From NCBI GenBank assembly GCA_017414505.1, contig JAFQLQ010000031.1, positions 62,001 to 126,000 on the forward strand: a stretch of 64,000 bases of DNA, read 5' to 3'. Origin of the DNA: Clostridia bacterium (GTDB lineage Bacteria; Bacillota; Clostridia; UMGS1840; HGM11507). Numbering within the stretch: the stretch's first letter is position 1; each line of letters starts with the position of its first letter. Below the pieces are notes generated by a model that was not told the origin of the DNA, made no database searches, and worked only from the letters and a program-made list of their open reading frames with translations. Positions 18,593-27,485 of this stretch are shown piece after piece. The position numbers and the translations under genes are program-made.

Positions 18593-19132
18593 ATGAAAAA
18601 ATATTTACCAAACATAATTACTATTTTCAGGATTTTTTTAGTTCCTGTTTTTGCTGTAATCTTTTTCTCAGAACTTGAATTCAGCAGACTGTTGGCGTTA
18701 GGAATATTTATACTTGCAGGAATTTCTGATGTTGCCGATGGTTACATAGCAAGAAAGTATAATTTAATAAGTGATTTTGGTAAGTTAATGGACCCTCTTG
18801 CAGATAAACTGTTACAGTTTACTGTAGCGTTGTGTGTTGCAAAAGCCGAGCCTGCTCTTACCTGGGTTGTAATTTTTCTTTTTATCAAAGAAATTACAAT
18901 GTTTCTTGGCGTTACAAAATTGCTTAATCAATCGAAAATTGTTGTTAAATCCAACTGGGCAGGGAAGCTTGCCAGTACAATATATTTTGTTGCGTTCTTC
19001 CTTATAATGCTTTTCCCGGATGCCAATAAGATAATACATCAGCTTCTGTGCGGAGGATTTGTAGCCTTTTCTGTTATGGCTTTTGTTGTTTACTTAAAAG
19101 AATATTTAGCATATCTCATAAAAAACAAATAA
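18593..19132 (+). CDS. pgsA: CDP-diacylglycerol--glycerol-3-phosphate 3-phosphatidyltransferase
   Basis: Makes phosphatidylglycerophosphate, the precursor of phosphatidylglycerol. The CDP-alcohol phosphatidyltransferase signature is present near residues 46-68 (DVADGYIAR, then DFGKLMDPLADK), with all the expected aspartates. The 179 residues are strongly hydrophobic with several membrane helices. It begins 25 bases after pyk and ends at a long bidirectional terminator shared with clpC. Confidence 0.93.
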   Translation: MKKYLPNIITIFRIFLVPVFAVIFFSELEFSRLLALGIFILAGISDVADGYIARKYNLISDFGKLMDPLADKLLQFTVALCVAKAEPALTWVVIFLFIKEITMFLGVTKLLNQSKIVVKSNWAGKLASTIYFVAFFLIMLFPDANKIIHQLLCGGFVAFSVMAFVVYLKEYLAYLIKNK

Positions 19133-19136
19133 ATCC

Positions 19137-19180
19137 TGAAATAACAAAAAGCTCTCGGTGGAGAGCTTTTTGTTATTTCA
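19137..19180. terminator. Bidirectional terminator between pgsA and clpC
   Basis: A perfect 20-bp inverted repeat (19137-19156 with 19161-19180) closes a GGTG tetraloop, with A and T tracts inside the stem that serve either direction. It includes the clpC stop codon (19173-19175). Confidence 0.88.
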
Positions 19181-21620
19181 CAGTAACTTTTGGTGCGTTG
19201 TTTTCAATGCCGATTATAATATCGGAATTCTTTTTAATGTTTCCTCTTAAAATTTCTTCTGATAATAAATCTTCAATTTTGGTTTGAATTGCACGTCTTA
19301 ACGGTCTGGCACCGAATGCCGCATCAAATCCGTTTTCTATTAGAAAATCGTAAACCTCATCGGAAAATTCAGGATTGATTCCTTCTGCGTTAAGGCGTTT
19401 TTTAAGGTCGGAAAGCATTATTTTTGCAATGTCTTTCATATTTTCTTTGTTTAGCTGATGGAATACAATTATATCGTCAATTCTGTTTATGAATTCGGGA
19501 CGGAATTCCTGCTTAAGACTTTGCATAACCGTATTTTTAATTGTTTCGTAATTTCTTTCCGTTTCATCAGCATCGGTGGAAAATCCAAGAGATTTTTTTG
19601 TTTCTGTTATCAGCCTTGCACCAACATTTGAGGTCATAATAATTATGGTATTTTTAAAATCAACCTTTCTGCCCTGAGAATCGGTAAGAATACCGTCCTC
19701 AAGAATCTGAAGCATTGCGTTGAAAATATCCGGATGCGCTTTTTCAATTTCGTCAAACAATACAACGCTGTACGGATTTCTGCGTACTTTTTCTGTAAGC
19801 TGACCGCCTTCGTCGTGACCAATATATCCTGGAGGGGAGCCTATAAGTCTTGAAACCGAATGTTTTTCCATATATTCACTCATATCAATTCTTATCATAG
19901 AATCCTGACTGCCAAACATAACATCTGCCAAAGCTTTGGAAAGCTCTGTTTTACCTACACCGGTAGGTCCTAAAAACAGAAATGAACCAATAGGTCTTTT
20001 GGGATCTTTTAAACCTGCTCTGCCTCTTCTTATGGCGTGGGCAACGGATTTTACAGCTTCCTCCTGACCTATAACTCTTTCGTGAAGAATGTTTTCAAGG
20101 TTAAGAAGCTTGGAACTTTCTTCCTCTGTTAAACGTTTTACGGGTATTTTTGTCCAGCTGGAAACAATTTCTGCAATGTCTTCTGCAGTTACAGAAGGAT
20201 TGTTGTTTGAAGATTTGTTTGCGTGCTCGTTTTTCTTTTCTTCTATTTCTTTTTTTATTTCGTTTTCTTTATCTCTTATTGCCGCCGCACGCTCATAATC
20301 CTGCGCAGAAATCGCCTCATCCTTTTCAGTTGCAAGTGCTGTTAATTCATCTTCAAGTCCCTTTAAATCGGGAGGAGTTGTAAGTGTTTTTAACTTGATT
20401 TTGGAAGCTGCTTCATCAATTAAATCCAAAGCTTTGTCGGGTAAAAATCTGTCGGTAATATATCTTTGCGATAACTGAACAGCTGCTTTTAGTGCCTCAT
20501 CGGAAATCTGTGTTTTGTGATGAGCTTCGTATTTGTCTCTTACTCCCATAAGAATTCTGAGTGCCTCTTCTTCTGAGGGTTCATCTACAGTTACCGGCTG
20601 AAAACGTCTCTCTAAAGCTGCATCTTTTTCTATATATTTTCTATATTCATTAAGAGTTGTAGCACCAATAAGCTGAATTTCACCTCTTGCAAGGGATGGC
20701 TTTAAGATGTTTGCTGCATCAATTGCACCCTCTGCCGCACCTGCACCTACTATTGTGTGAATTTCATCAATAAACAGAATAACATTTCCGGATTCTTTAA
20801 CCTCCTGAAGTACCTTTTTTATTCTGTCCTCAAATTCACCTCTGTATTTTGAACCGGCAATCATAGAGGTAAGGTCGATTGTAATTACCCGTTTTCCCTT
20901 AAGGGTTTCGGGCACTTCGTTTGCAATTATTTTCTGAGCAAGACCTTCGATAATTGCAGTCTTACCAACACCTGGTTCACCAATTAAGCAGGGATTGTTT
21001 TTTGTTCTTCTTGATAAAATCTGAATAACTCGTTCTATTTCTTCATCTCTTCCGATTACCGGATCCACCTTGTTGTCAGCCGCCATTTTAGTGAGGTCGT
21101 TGCCGAATTCGTCTATGCTTGGTGTGGCAGAATTTCCACGTTGCTTAGGGGAGGCAGAATGCTGTTCTGAATGGGCGGAATAGTCACCGTCACGAAGAAA
21201 ATTTAAAATATCTTCCTTAACCTTTGCATAAGAGCCGGAAAGCTCATCTGCAATTTTTGCGGCAACTGACGTGTTGTCGTCAATAAGTGCAAGAAGAATG
21301 TGTTCCGTGCCGATGTATGTGCAGCCAAGCTCAAGTGCAATTTCATAGCTTAATTCCAGAGCTCTTTTAACTCTTGGTGTTAAGGGCTTGTTGCCTGCAG
21401 GGGTGTTGCCTGCACCTATCAGCTTTATTATAGCATCCTTTGCATTTTGTTCATTAATATTGTTGTTTTTTAATACCTGAGCGGCAATTCCTGTGCCTTC
21501 CTTTATTAATCCAAGTAAAATGTGTTCACTGCCTATATAGTTGTGACCGAGCTCATTTGCCGCTGTTTGCGAAAGGGAAATGGCTTTTTCAGCTTTATTT
21601 GTAAATCTTCTTTCATACAT
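19173..21620 (-). CDS. clpC: ATP-dependent Clp protease ATP-binding subunit ClpC
   Basis: An AAA+ unfoldase that feeds substrates, including arginine-phosphorylated proteins, to ClpP. The 815 residues comprise a double Clp N-domain (1-145), a first AAA+ module (Walker A GEPGVGKT at 214-221; FIDEIHTIVG near 280), a coiled UVR-like segment (about 430-465, SAQDYERAAAIRDKE) and a second AAA+ module (GPTGVGKT near 548). The start follows AAGGAGTGAT. It is the last gene of the ctsR-mcsA-mcsB-clpC operon, the classical Firmicutes arrangement under CtsR control. Confidence 0.96.
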   Translation of the reverse strand: MYERRFTNKAEKAISLSQTAANELGHNYIGSEHILLGLIKEGTGIAAQVLKNNNINEQNAKDAIIKLIGAGNTPAGNKPLTPRVKRALELSYEIALELGCTYIGTEHILLALIDDNTSVAAKIADELSGSYAKVKEDILNFLRDGDYSAHSEQHSASPKQRGNSATPSIDEFGNDLTKMAADNKVDPVIGRDEEIERVIQILSRRTKNNPCLIGEPGVGKTAIIEGLAQKIIANEVPETLKGKRVITIDLTSMIAGSKYRGEFEDRIKKVLQEVKESGNVILFIDEIHTIVGAGAAEGAIDAANILKPSLARGEIQLIGATTLNEYRKYIEKDAALERRFQPVTVDEPSEEEALRILMGVRDKYEAHHKTQISDEALKAAVQLSQRYITDRFLPDKALDLIDEAASKIKLKTLTTPPDLKGLEDELTALATEKDEAISAQDYERAAAIRDKENEIKKEIEEKKNEHANKSSNNNPSVTAEDIAEIVSSWTKIPVKRLTEEESSKLLNLENILHERVIGQEEAVKSVAHAIRRGRAGLKDPKRPIGSFLFLGPTGVGKTELSKALADVMFGSQDSMIRIDMSEYMEKHSVSRLIGSPPGYIGHDEGGQLTEKVRRNPYSVVLFDEIEKAHPDIFNAMLQILEDGILTDSQGRKVDFKNTIIIMTSNVGARLITETKKSLGFSTDADETERNYETIKNTVMQSLKQEFRPEFINRIDDIIVFHQLNKENMKDIAKIMLSDLKKRLNAEGINPEFSDEVYDFLIENGFDAAFGARPLRRAIQTKIEDLLSEEILRGNIKKNSDIIIGIENNAPKVTVK

Positions 21621-21633
21621 TTATATCACTCCT

Positions 21634-22629
21634 TCATTTAAGTGCCTGACGGAGAATTTCACTCCTTAGCTTATCTCTTTTTCCTGCATCAAGATTCTGT
21701 TTTGAATCGGCAAGCAGATTATAGGGCGCGCATTTTGAAATAAGCCCTATAAGTTCATTGCGGTTTACCGTTAATATATCCATATCGCAGCCAAGCAGAA
21801 CATTTGACCATAAATCCATAAATTCGTTATATGAAATCAGGTATGAATTTTTTAGGATTCCATAGGAACGGTAAATTTTATCGGTAAGCTTGTCGCTTTT
21901 TAATTTATAGCGTATGTCCACTTCCTGCCTTGCTATCTGTTCTATGATGTTTCTTAATTTGCTTAAAATTTCTTCTTCGCTCATTCCAAGTGTAATCTGA
22001 TTTGAAAACTGGAATAAATGACCTTTTGCTTCGGTTCCTTCGCCGTAAATTCCGCGTACTGCAATGCCAAGACGGTTAACGGTGGCTATCAATTCGTTCA
22101 TCTTACCTGCCATACAAATTGCAGGTAAATGAAGCATAACCGAAGCCCTCATACCTGTTCCCATATTGGTGGGGCAGGAGGTTGTGTAGCCGTATTTTTC
22201 TGTAAAGGCATATTCGGAATTTTCTTCAATCAAATCGTCAATAAGATTTGCGGTTTTATATGCTTCGTCAAGATTATAACCGCTTTTTATTACCTGAATG
22301 CGAAGATGGTCTTCTTCATTAATCATAATGCTTATATCTTCATTTTTGCTGATTAATGCGGCGTGTTCTCTGTCTTCCTTTAACATTTCGGGGCTTATAA
22401 GATGCTTTTCCAGAAGCGTTCCGCCTTTTGATTTCAGTTCATTTACACCGTAAAATTCAAAATCATTTTTAAAGCTTTCGTTAGCATTGAGAATACTGTC
22501 CGATACGTTTTTTATAATTTCCTTTGCGTTATCAGCACTCATTCGTAAAACAAAAGGATATTTTTTAAAATTTCTTGCAAGCCTTATTCTTGTGCTTATC
22601 ACAATGCTGTTAAAATTAATGTCACTCAT
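21634..22629 (-). CDS. mcsB: Protein arginine kinase McsB
   Basis: Phosphorylates arginine residues, marking proteins for ClpC-ClpP degradation and inactivating CtsR. A phosphagen-kinase-fold protein of 331 residues, slightly shorter than the Bacillus enzyme. It shows the N-terminal VISTRIRLARNFKKYPF and the CPTNMGTGMRASVMLHLP active-site signature. The start follows GAAAGGAG. It lies 13 bases upstream of clpC and 18 bases after mcsA, its activator in Bacillus. Confidence 0.95.
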   Translation of the reverse strand: MSDINFNSIVISTRIRLARNFKKYPFVLRMSADNAKEIIKNVSDSILNANESFKNDFEFYGVNELKSKGGTLLEKHLISPEMLKEDREHAALISKNEDISIMINEEDHLRIQVIKSGYNLDEAYKTANLIDDLIEENSEYAFTEKYGYTTSCPTNMGTGMRASVMLHLPAICMAGKMNELIATVNRLGIAVRGIYGEGTEAKGHLFQFSNQITLGMSEEEILSKLRNIIEQIARQEVDIRYKLKSDKLTDKIYRSYGILKNSYLISYNEFMDLWSNVLLGCDMDILTVNRNELIGLISKCAPYNLLADSKQNLDAGKRDKLRSEILRQALK

Positions 22630-22647
22630 AATTAAAACTCCTTTCGT

Positions 22648-23121
22648 TTATTCTGCTTCCAGCTTTTTGATTTCATCACGGAATATTGCCGCCTGCTCAA
22701 ATTCCTGATTTTCAATTGCTTTCTGAAGCTTGGATTTAAGTTCACTTATTTCTCTTTTTCTATTGATGGGTTCGGCTGCTTTTTTAGGAAGCTTTCCTGT
22801 GTGAGAAATGCTTCCGTGAATGTTTTTAAGCAAGCTGTCCATATACGGTGCAAAAACCTCAACACATTCCGGACAACCGAATTTTCCGCAGTTTTTAAAT
22901 TCTCTGTAGCTTAAGTTGCATGTGTGGCAAACGGGATTGTTTGATGCCGTAGGGGAGAAGATATTGGAAAAAATCGGTTCAAAAAAATTGCTGTTGATAT
23001 TTATAGTCAGATCATCTTCCTTTGCACATTCCGAACAAAGATAGGTTTCGTAAACATTTCCGTTTATATTTTTTACAATTTTTATGTTGGCATTATTTGT
23101 TCCGCATTTTTGACATAGCAT
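22648..23121 (-). CDS. mcsA: McsA, zinc-finger and UVR-motif adaptor
   Basis: A 157-residue activator of McsB kinase. It has two zinc-binding cysteine sets (CQKC...CSEC at residues 3-40 and CHTC...CPEC around 85-112) and a C-terminal UVR motif (EFEQAAIFRDEIKKLE). The start at 23121 (MLCQKCG) is chosen because AAAGG lies 9 bases ahead. An in-frame ATG at 23130 sits next to that site and would overlap ctsR. Second gene of the stress operon. Confidence 0.93.
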   Translation of the reverse strand: MLCQKCGTNNANIKIVKNINGNVYETYLCSECAKEDDLTININSNFFEPIFSNIFSPTASNNPVCHTCNLSYREFKNCGKFGCPECVEVFAPYMDSLLKNIHGSISHTGKLPKKAAEPINRKREISELKSKLQKAIENQEFEQAAIFRDEIKKLEAE

Positions 23122-23126
23122 TATAA

Positions 23127-23573
23127 TCATCCTTTCAGTTTAATAATCATATTTTTTAATATTCTTGCCCTTATTGCATCTTTTAAAACAGGCTCAAGCA
23201 ATAATGCGTTGTCGGAAACTGCTGAAATCATAATTTCTCCCTCTCTCAGAGAAATAAGTTTTTTATCATACATATTCTTAATGTATGCATATGCTTCCTG
23301 TTGTTTTATGGAATTACCTATGCTGTTTATAAGGTGCATAAGATAGTCTTCTTTTTCAAAATATATCTTTTTAATTTTAATTCCGCCGCCGCCGCCTCTG
23401 CGAGACTCAACTATAAAACCGTTTTCGGTGTTGAAGCGTGTGCTTATAACATAGTTAATCTGAGATGGAACACAGTTAAACCTCATTGCAAGATCGCTTC
23501 TTTTTATTTCTATTTCGTTCTCAGCTTCAATAAGCTCGTTTATATAACTTTCAATTATATCTGACATTCTCAT
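23127..23573 (-). CDS. ctsR: Transcriptional repressor CtsR
   Basis: A 148-residue repressor of class III heat-shock genes. The N-terminal winged helix contains FNCVPSQINYVISTRF, and the wing carries the glycine-rich ESRRGGGGGIKI thermosensing loop. The ATG lies 12 bases after AAGGAG. First gene of the operon. Its own operator lies 19-41 bases upstream of the start, so the operon is autoregulated. McsB-mediated relief is expected from family knowledge. Confidence 0.95.
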   Translation of the reverse strand: MRMSDIIESYINELIEAENEIEIKRSDLAMRFNCVPSQINYVISTRFNTENGFIVESRRGGGGGIKIKKIYFEKEDYLMHLINSIGNSIKQQEAYAYIKNMYDKKLISLREGEIMISAVSDNALLLEPVLKDAIRARILKNMIIKLKG

Positions 23574-23591
23574 ATTTGATAATCACTCCTT

Positions 23592-23614
23592 TTTGACTTT
23601 GACTATCTTTGACC
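23592..23614 (-). promoter_or_regulatory. CtsR operator
   Basis: On the minus strand the site reads GGTCAAAGATAGTCAAA (23614 down to 23598), an exact match to the CtsR consensus of two GTCAAA-type heptads spaced by three bases. A third GTCAAA follows immediately (to 23592). It lies downstream of the predicted -10, where binding would block initiation. Confidence 0.88.
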
Positions 23615-23625
23615 TTTGTGATTTT

Positions 23626-23654
23626 ATTTTAATATTTAACCGGCAAAAAGTAAA
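23626..23654 (-). promoter_or_regulatory. Promoter for ctsR-mcsA-mcsB-clpC
   Basis: On the minus strand, TTTACT (23654-23649), a 17-base spacer and TAAAAT (23631-23626). The predicted start near 23619 lies just before the CtsR operator. Confidence 0.55.
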
Positions 23655-23783
23655 TGTTTTATTTCCCCTGAATTTCTTTAAAATTTTAATAAAAATATGT
23701 GTTTTCTCTTAAAATCTCATTTTTACGCAAAAATTCTTGATTTCTTCTAAAAATAAATATTTGAAAAAAATAACTGAAAAACA

Positions 23784-23812
23784 TTGAACTTTTCTTATAA
23801 ATGGTATATAAT
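23784..23812 (+). promoter_or_regulatory. Sigma-A promoter for argD
   Basis: TTGAAC (23784-23789), a 17-base spacer and TATAAT (23807-23812). The leader to the ATG at 23845 is about 25 bases. No arginine-repressor box was recognised here, although argR is encoded in the window. The rest of the 23615-23844 gap is AT-rich, with nothing else seen. Confidence 0.75.
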
Positions 23813-23844
23813 TATATCTATATAGTTAATTCGGAGGTTCTGAT

Positions 23845-25038
23845 ATGCTAGACAAAATTATGAAAACAGATGAACAGTATTATATGAATACGTTTGGTAC
23901 ACGTTTACCTGCAGTTTTTGAAAGAGGCGAGGGTGTACGTCTTTATGATACGGATGGAAACGAATATTACGATTTTCTTGGCGGAATTGCTGTAAATGTT
24001 CTTGGACACAATCACAAAGCACTTGTAAATGCCATTTCTGAGCAGGCAAAAAAAATGATTCATGTTTGTAATTATTATTATACAGAATCGCAGGCAGAGC
24101 TTGCAAAGGTTCTTTGTGAAAATTCCTGTGCAGACAAGGCTTTTTTCTGCAATTCGGGAGCAGAAGCAAACGAAGGAGCAATCAAGCTTTCCAGAAAATA
24201 TCATTATGCAAAGGGTGCAACAGATAAAAGTGAAATAATAACCATGAAAAATTCTTTTCACGGCAGAACCGTAACAACTGTTGCGGCAACCGGTCAGGAA
24301 AAATTTCAGATTCCGTTCCGTCCTATGACCGAAACGTTTATTCACGTTGATATAAATGATATTGAAATGCTTAAAAACACCATAACCGAAAAAACGGGAG
24401 CAATTATGCTTGAACTTATTCAGGGAGAAAGCGGTGTAATGCCACTTTCAAAAGAATATGTTAAGGAAATCAGAAAAATATGTGATGAAAAAGATATTGT
24501 TCTTATAGTTGACGAGGTGCAGACAGGAATAGGCAGAACCGGAACTTTATTCTGCTATGAGCAGTACGGAATAGAACCGGATATTTTCACACTTGCAAAG
24601 GCTCTTGCCGGCGGTGTGCCGGTTGGAGCAGTTTTGGCAAAGGATAAATTCTGTGCCTTTGTTCCCGGTGACCACGGTTCTACCTTCGGAGGAAATCCGC
24701 TTGCTTGCTCTGCAGCTTTGTGTGTTCTTGATGAGCTTTTAAATAAAGGCGTTCTTGAAAAATCCAAAGAAACAGCAGAATATCTTAAAAATGAACTTGA
24801 AAAGCTTAAATCCTGCTATGATATAATTGAAAACGTACGTGGAGCAGGTCTTATGCTTGGAATCGTTTTCAAAAAGGATATTTCAAAGGAACTGTTTAAA
24901 AAGATGTTTGAACACAGGGTTTTAGTCAGTGCAGTAAGCACAAATGTAATGCGTCTTGTTCCTCCGCTTATTATAACAAAAAGCGATGTTGATGTGTTTG
25001 TTGCAAGACTGAAAGAAGTTCTTGATGAATACAAATAG
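23845..25038 (+). CDS. argD: Acetylornithine aminotransferase family protein
   Basis: A PLP-dependent class III aminotransferase of 397 residues, probably acting on N-acetylornithine in arginine synthesis. It has the ArgD-like N-terminus NTFGTRLPAVFERGEG, the NSGAEANEGAIKL cofactor loop, VDEVQTGIGRTG, and PLP lysine K252 (TLAKALAGG). The start follows TTCGGAGG. It is followed closely by a GNAT gene and a DUF523 gene. No other arginine-synthesis genes are adjacent, so ornithine or a similar substrate is possible. Confidence 0.88.
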   Translation: MLDKIMKTDEQYYMNTFGTRLPAVFERGEGVRLYDTDGNEYYDFLGGIAVNVLGHNHKALVNAISEQAKKMIHVCNYYYTESQAELAKVLCENSCADKAFFCNSGAEANEGAIKLSRKYHYAKGATDKSEIITMKNSFHGRTVTTVAATGQEKFQIPFRPMTETFIHVDINDIEMLKNTITEKTGAIMLELIQGESGVMPLSKEYVKEIRKICDEKDIVLIVDEVQTGIGRTGTLFCYEQYGIEPDIFTLAKALAGGVPVGAVLAKDKFCAFVPGDHGSTFGGNPLACSAALCVLDELLNKGVLEKSKETAEYLKNELEKLKSCYDIIENVRGAGLMLGIVFKKDISKELFKKMFEHRVLVSAVSTNVMRLVPPLIITKSDVDVFVARLKEVLDEYK

Positions 25039-25050
25039 GAGTATATAAGT

Positions 25051-25533
25051 ATGAGTAAAAATTTATACGGTTTCACAATAAAAAGAGCTACCGTTGAAGA
25101 TATTCCCGATATTCAGGATATCACAGCAGATGCTTTTTACAGATATGTAAAGGAATCGGGAATAAAAGGCGAAGTTGATGCTCTTAACGAATCCTATGAA
25201 GATGTAAAAAAAGATGTTGAAACCAAATATGTTTTTATTGCATTTGTAAACGGCGAAGCACTTGGCAGTGTAAGAGTTGAAATAAGGGATGACAATACTG
25301 CTTATTTAACCCGTTTCGGCGTAAAAAGCAACAATCAGAATAACGGAATAGGAAAAACTTTGATGTCTGTTGTGGACAAGGTTATGAAAGAAAACAAGGT
25401 AAAGCGCTTAGAACTTCATACCGCATCAAAATATATTCCACTTGTACGTTTTTACTACGGAAGAGGCTTTTACATAGAAAGTGTATCCTCCAAAAGAGGA
25501 TATCTCAGAGCTTTGCTTGTAAAGGAGTACTGA
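25051..25533 (+). CDS. GNAT family N-acetyltransferase
   Basis: A 160-residue acetyltransferase of the GNAT fold. The acetyl-CoA-binding region is around TRFGVKSNNQNNGIGKTLM (residues 91-109; NGIGKTL in the Q/RxxGxG/A position). The start MSKNLYGFTIKRATVEDIPDI is a typical GNAT opening, behind ATAGGAG. It lies 12 bases after argD and one base before the DUF523 gene. The substrate is unknown. Confidence 0.85.
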   Translation: MSKNLYGFTIKRATVEDIPDIQDITADAFYRYVKESGIKGEVDALNESYEDVKKDVETKYVFIAFVNGEALGSVRVEIRDDNTAYLTRFGVKSNNQNNGIGKTLMSVVDKVMKENKVKRLELHTASKYIPLVRFYYGRGFYIESVSSKRGYLRALLVKEY

Positions 25534-25534
25534 T

Positions 25535-25969
25535 ATGATAGGTGTCAGCGCTTGCCTGTGCGGAGATAACTGTAAATACTCCGGAGGCAATAATCTTAAC
25601 GAAGAAATTTTAAAGCTGTATAACGAGGGAAAGGCTTTGAAAATTTGTCCCGAATGTCTGGGCGGACTTGAAATTCCAAGGGCTCCGGCAGAGCTTTTTA
25701 ATTGCAGCGGAAGCGATGTTCTATCCGGCACCGGAAAGGTGTTTTCAAAGGATGGAAAGGATGTAACGTCAGCTTTTATAAAAGGTGCAAAAGAGGCTTT
25801 GAAAATTATAAAAGAAAACGGAATAACCACCGTTATTCTTAAATCAAGAAGTCCTTCCTGCGGTTTTGGAAAAATATATAACGGAGATTTTTCCGGAACT
25901 TTAATTGACGGTAACGGTGTTGCCGCACAGCTTTTTTACGATAACGGAATAGAAGTATTGCAAAAATAA
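25535..25969 (+). CDS. DUF523 family cysteine-rich protein
   Basis: A 144-residue protein of the DUF523 (YbbK) family, function unknown. Conserved cysteine motifs are VSACLCGDNCKYSGG at the N-terminus, CPECLGGLEIPR around residues 45-56, and SRSPSCGFGKIY near 105-116. These could bind a metal or act in sulfur chemistry. The ATG is one base after the GNAT stop. The rhaB promoter lies within the end of this gene. Confidence 0.88.
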   Translation: MIGVSACLCGDNCKYSGGNNLNEEILKLYNEGKALKICPECLGGLEIPRAPAELFNCSGSDVLSGTGKVFSKDGKDVTSAFIKGAKEALKIIKENGITTVILKSRSPSCGFGKIYNGDFSGTLIDGNGVAAQLFYDNGIEVLQK

Positions 25970-25986
25970 AAATACTTTGATATAAT
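25958..25986 (+). promoter_or_regulatory. Sigma-A promoter for rhaB
   Basis: TTGCAA (25958-25963, inside the DUF523 gene), a 17-base spacer and TATAAT (25981-25986). The leader is about 25 bases and contains the AGGAG ribosome-binding site. Confidence 0.7.
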
Positions 25987-26016
25987 TAAAATAAATAAAA
26001 TACAGGAGTGAAGAAA

Positions 26017-27483
26017 ATGAAAGTATTGGCTTTTGATTTTGGTGCTTCAAGCGGAAGAGCAATTATAATAGAAAAAAACAGCGGTAAGCTTGAATTAACC
26101 GAAGTACACAGATTTAATAACGATGTTGTTGAAATAAACGGAACAATTTACTGGGACGTTTTAAGACTTTTTTATGAAATAAAGCAGGGGATTCTGAAGG
26201 CTTCAAGAGAGCACGAATTTGATGCAATCGGAATTGATACCTGGGGTGTTGATTTCGGTCTTATTGATAAAAACGGAAACCTTATCGGCAACCCTGTTAA
26301 CTACCGTGATTTAAGAACAGAAAAAATGCCTGAATATGTCTTTTCCAAAATATCCAAGGATGATATTTATAAAAAAACAGGTATCCAGTTTATGAGAATA
26401 AATACCTTGTATCAGCTTGCATATCTTGCAAAAGAACAGCCCGAAATTATGGATATGACAGAAAAAATTCTGTTTATGCCTGACTTGTTTGCTTATTTCT
26501 TAACCGGAGAAATGAGAATGGAGGAAACAATTGCATCTACCTCAAATATTGTTGATCCCCGTACTAAGGAAATTGATAAAGAATTAATGGAAAAAATCGG
26601 AATTTCAAAGGATATTTTCTGTAAACCTATTGAGCCCGGAGAAATTTACGGAACTTTAAAACCCGAGCTTGCAAAGGAATTAAACTGTAAAGAGGTTCCC
26701 GTTGTTGCAGTTGCAACTCATGATACTGCATCTGCAATTGTTGCAGTACCGTCTGCAGTGAAGGATTTTGTATATGTAAGCTGCGGAACATGGTCCTTGT
26801 TCGGAACAGAAAACGAAGTTCCCGTTATAAACGAACAGTCGTCGGAAGCCAACTATACCAATGAAGGCGGATTCGGAAAAACAACAAGATTCCTTAAAAA
26901 CATTATGGGCTTGTGGATTTTCCAGGAAACCTGCCGTCAGTGGCAAAGAGAAGGTAAAACAATAGATTATAAGGAAATTGATAAAGCGGCAATGGAGGCA
27001 GAACCCTTCAAATGCCTGATTGATCCCGATTATCCTGAATTTGAAACACCCGGTAACATCCCTGAAAGAATCAGAGAATATGCTAAAAAAACAAATCAGC
27101 CTGTTCCTGAAACCGATGGGGAACTTGTAAGAACAATCTATGAAAGCCTTGCGCTAAAATATAAATATAATTTTGAAAAAATTAAAAAGCTAACCGGCAA
27201 AAATTATGAATATATTCATATGGTTGGCGGCGGAATAAAAGCAAAGCCAATTTGTGAATTTGCCGCAAGCGCATGTAATGTTACCGTTGTGGCCGGTCCT
27301 GTTGAAGCAACCGCAACCGGAAACGGTGCAGTGCAGTTTATGGCACTTAACCAGATTGCTGATTTAAAAGAAGCAAGAAAAATTGTTGCCGATAGTACAC
27401 ATATTGACGAATATAAACCTCAGAATCCTGAAAAATGGGATGAAGTTTACGAATTTTACAAGAAAAACATATTGGCGGAATAA
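26017..27483 (+). CDS. rhaB: Rhamnulokinase
   Basis: A FGGY-family sugar kinase of 488 residues that phosphorylates L-rhamnulose. The N-terminal phosphate loop FDFGASSGRAI, IDTWGVDFGLID, the DTASAIVAVP region and SCGTWSLFGTE are characteristic of RhaB. The ATG at 26017 lies 8 bases behind AGGAG; a GTG at 26008 is within that site. Rhamnose isomerase is encoded 29 kb away in the same window (56708). No aldolase (rhaD) is present. The enzyme could also accept a related sugar such as fuculose. Confidence 0.92.
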   Translation: MKVLAFDFGASSGRAIIIEKNSGKLELTEVHRFNNDVVEINGTIYWDVLRLFYEIKQGILKASREHEFDAIGIDTWGVDFGLIDKNGNLIGNPVNYRDLRTEKMPEYVFSKISKDDIYKKTGIQFMRINTLYQLAYLAKEQPEIMDMTEKILFMPDLFAYFLTGEMRMEETIASTSNIVDPRTKEIDKELMEKIGISKDIFCKPIEPGEIYGTLKPELAKELNCKEVPVVAVATHDTASAIVAVPSAVKDFVYVSCGTWSLFGTENEVPVINEQSSEANYTNEGGFGKTTRFLKNIMGLWIFQETCRQWQREGKTIDYKEIDKAAMEAEPFKCLIDPDYPEFETPGNIPERIREYAKKTNQPVPETDGELVRTIYESLALKYKYNFEKIKKLTGKNYEYIHMVGGGIKAKPICEFAASACNVTVVAGPVEATATGNGAVQFMALNQIADLKEARKIVADSTHIDEYKPQNPEKWDEVYEFYKKNILAE

Positions 27484-27485
27484 TT

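Noticed and set aside
23615-23844. Possible ArgR box at argD
   Set aside because: No paired 18-base ARG-box pattern could be found in the AT-rich region around the argD promoter.
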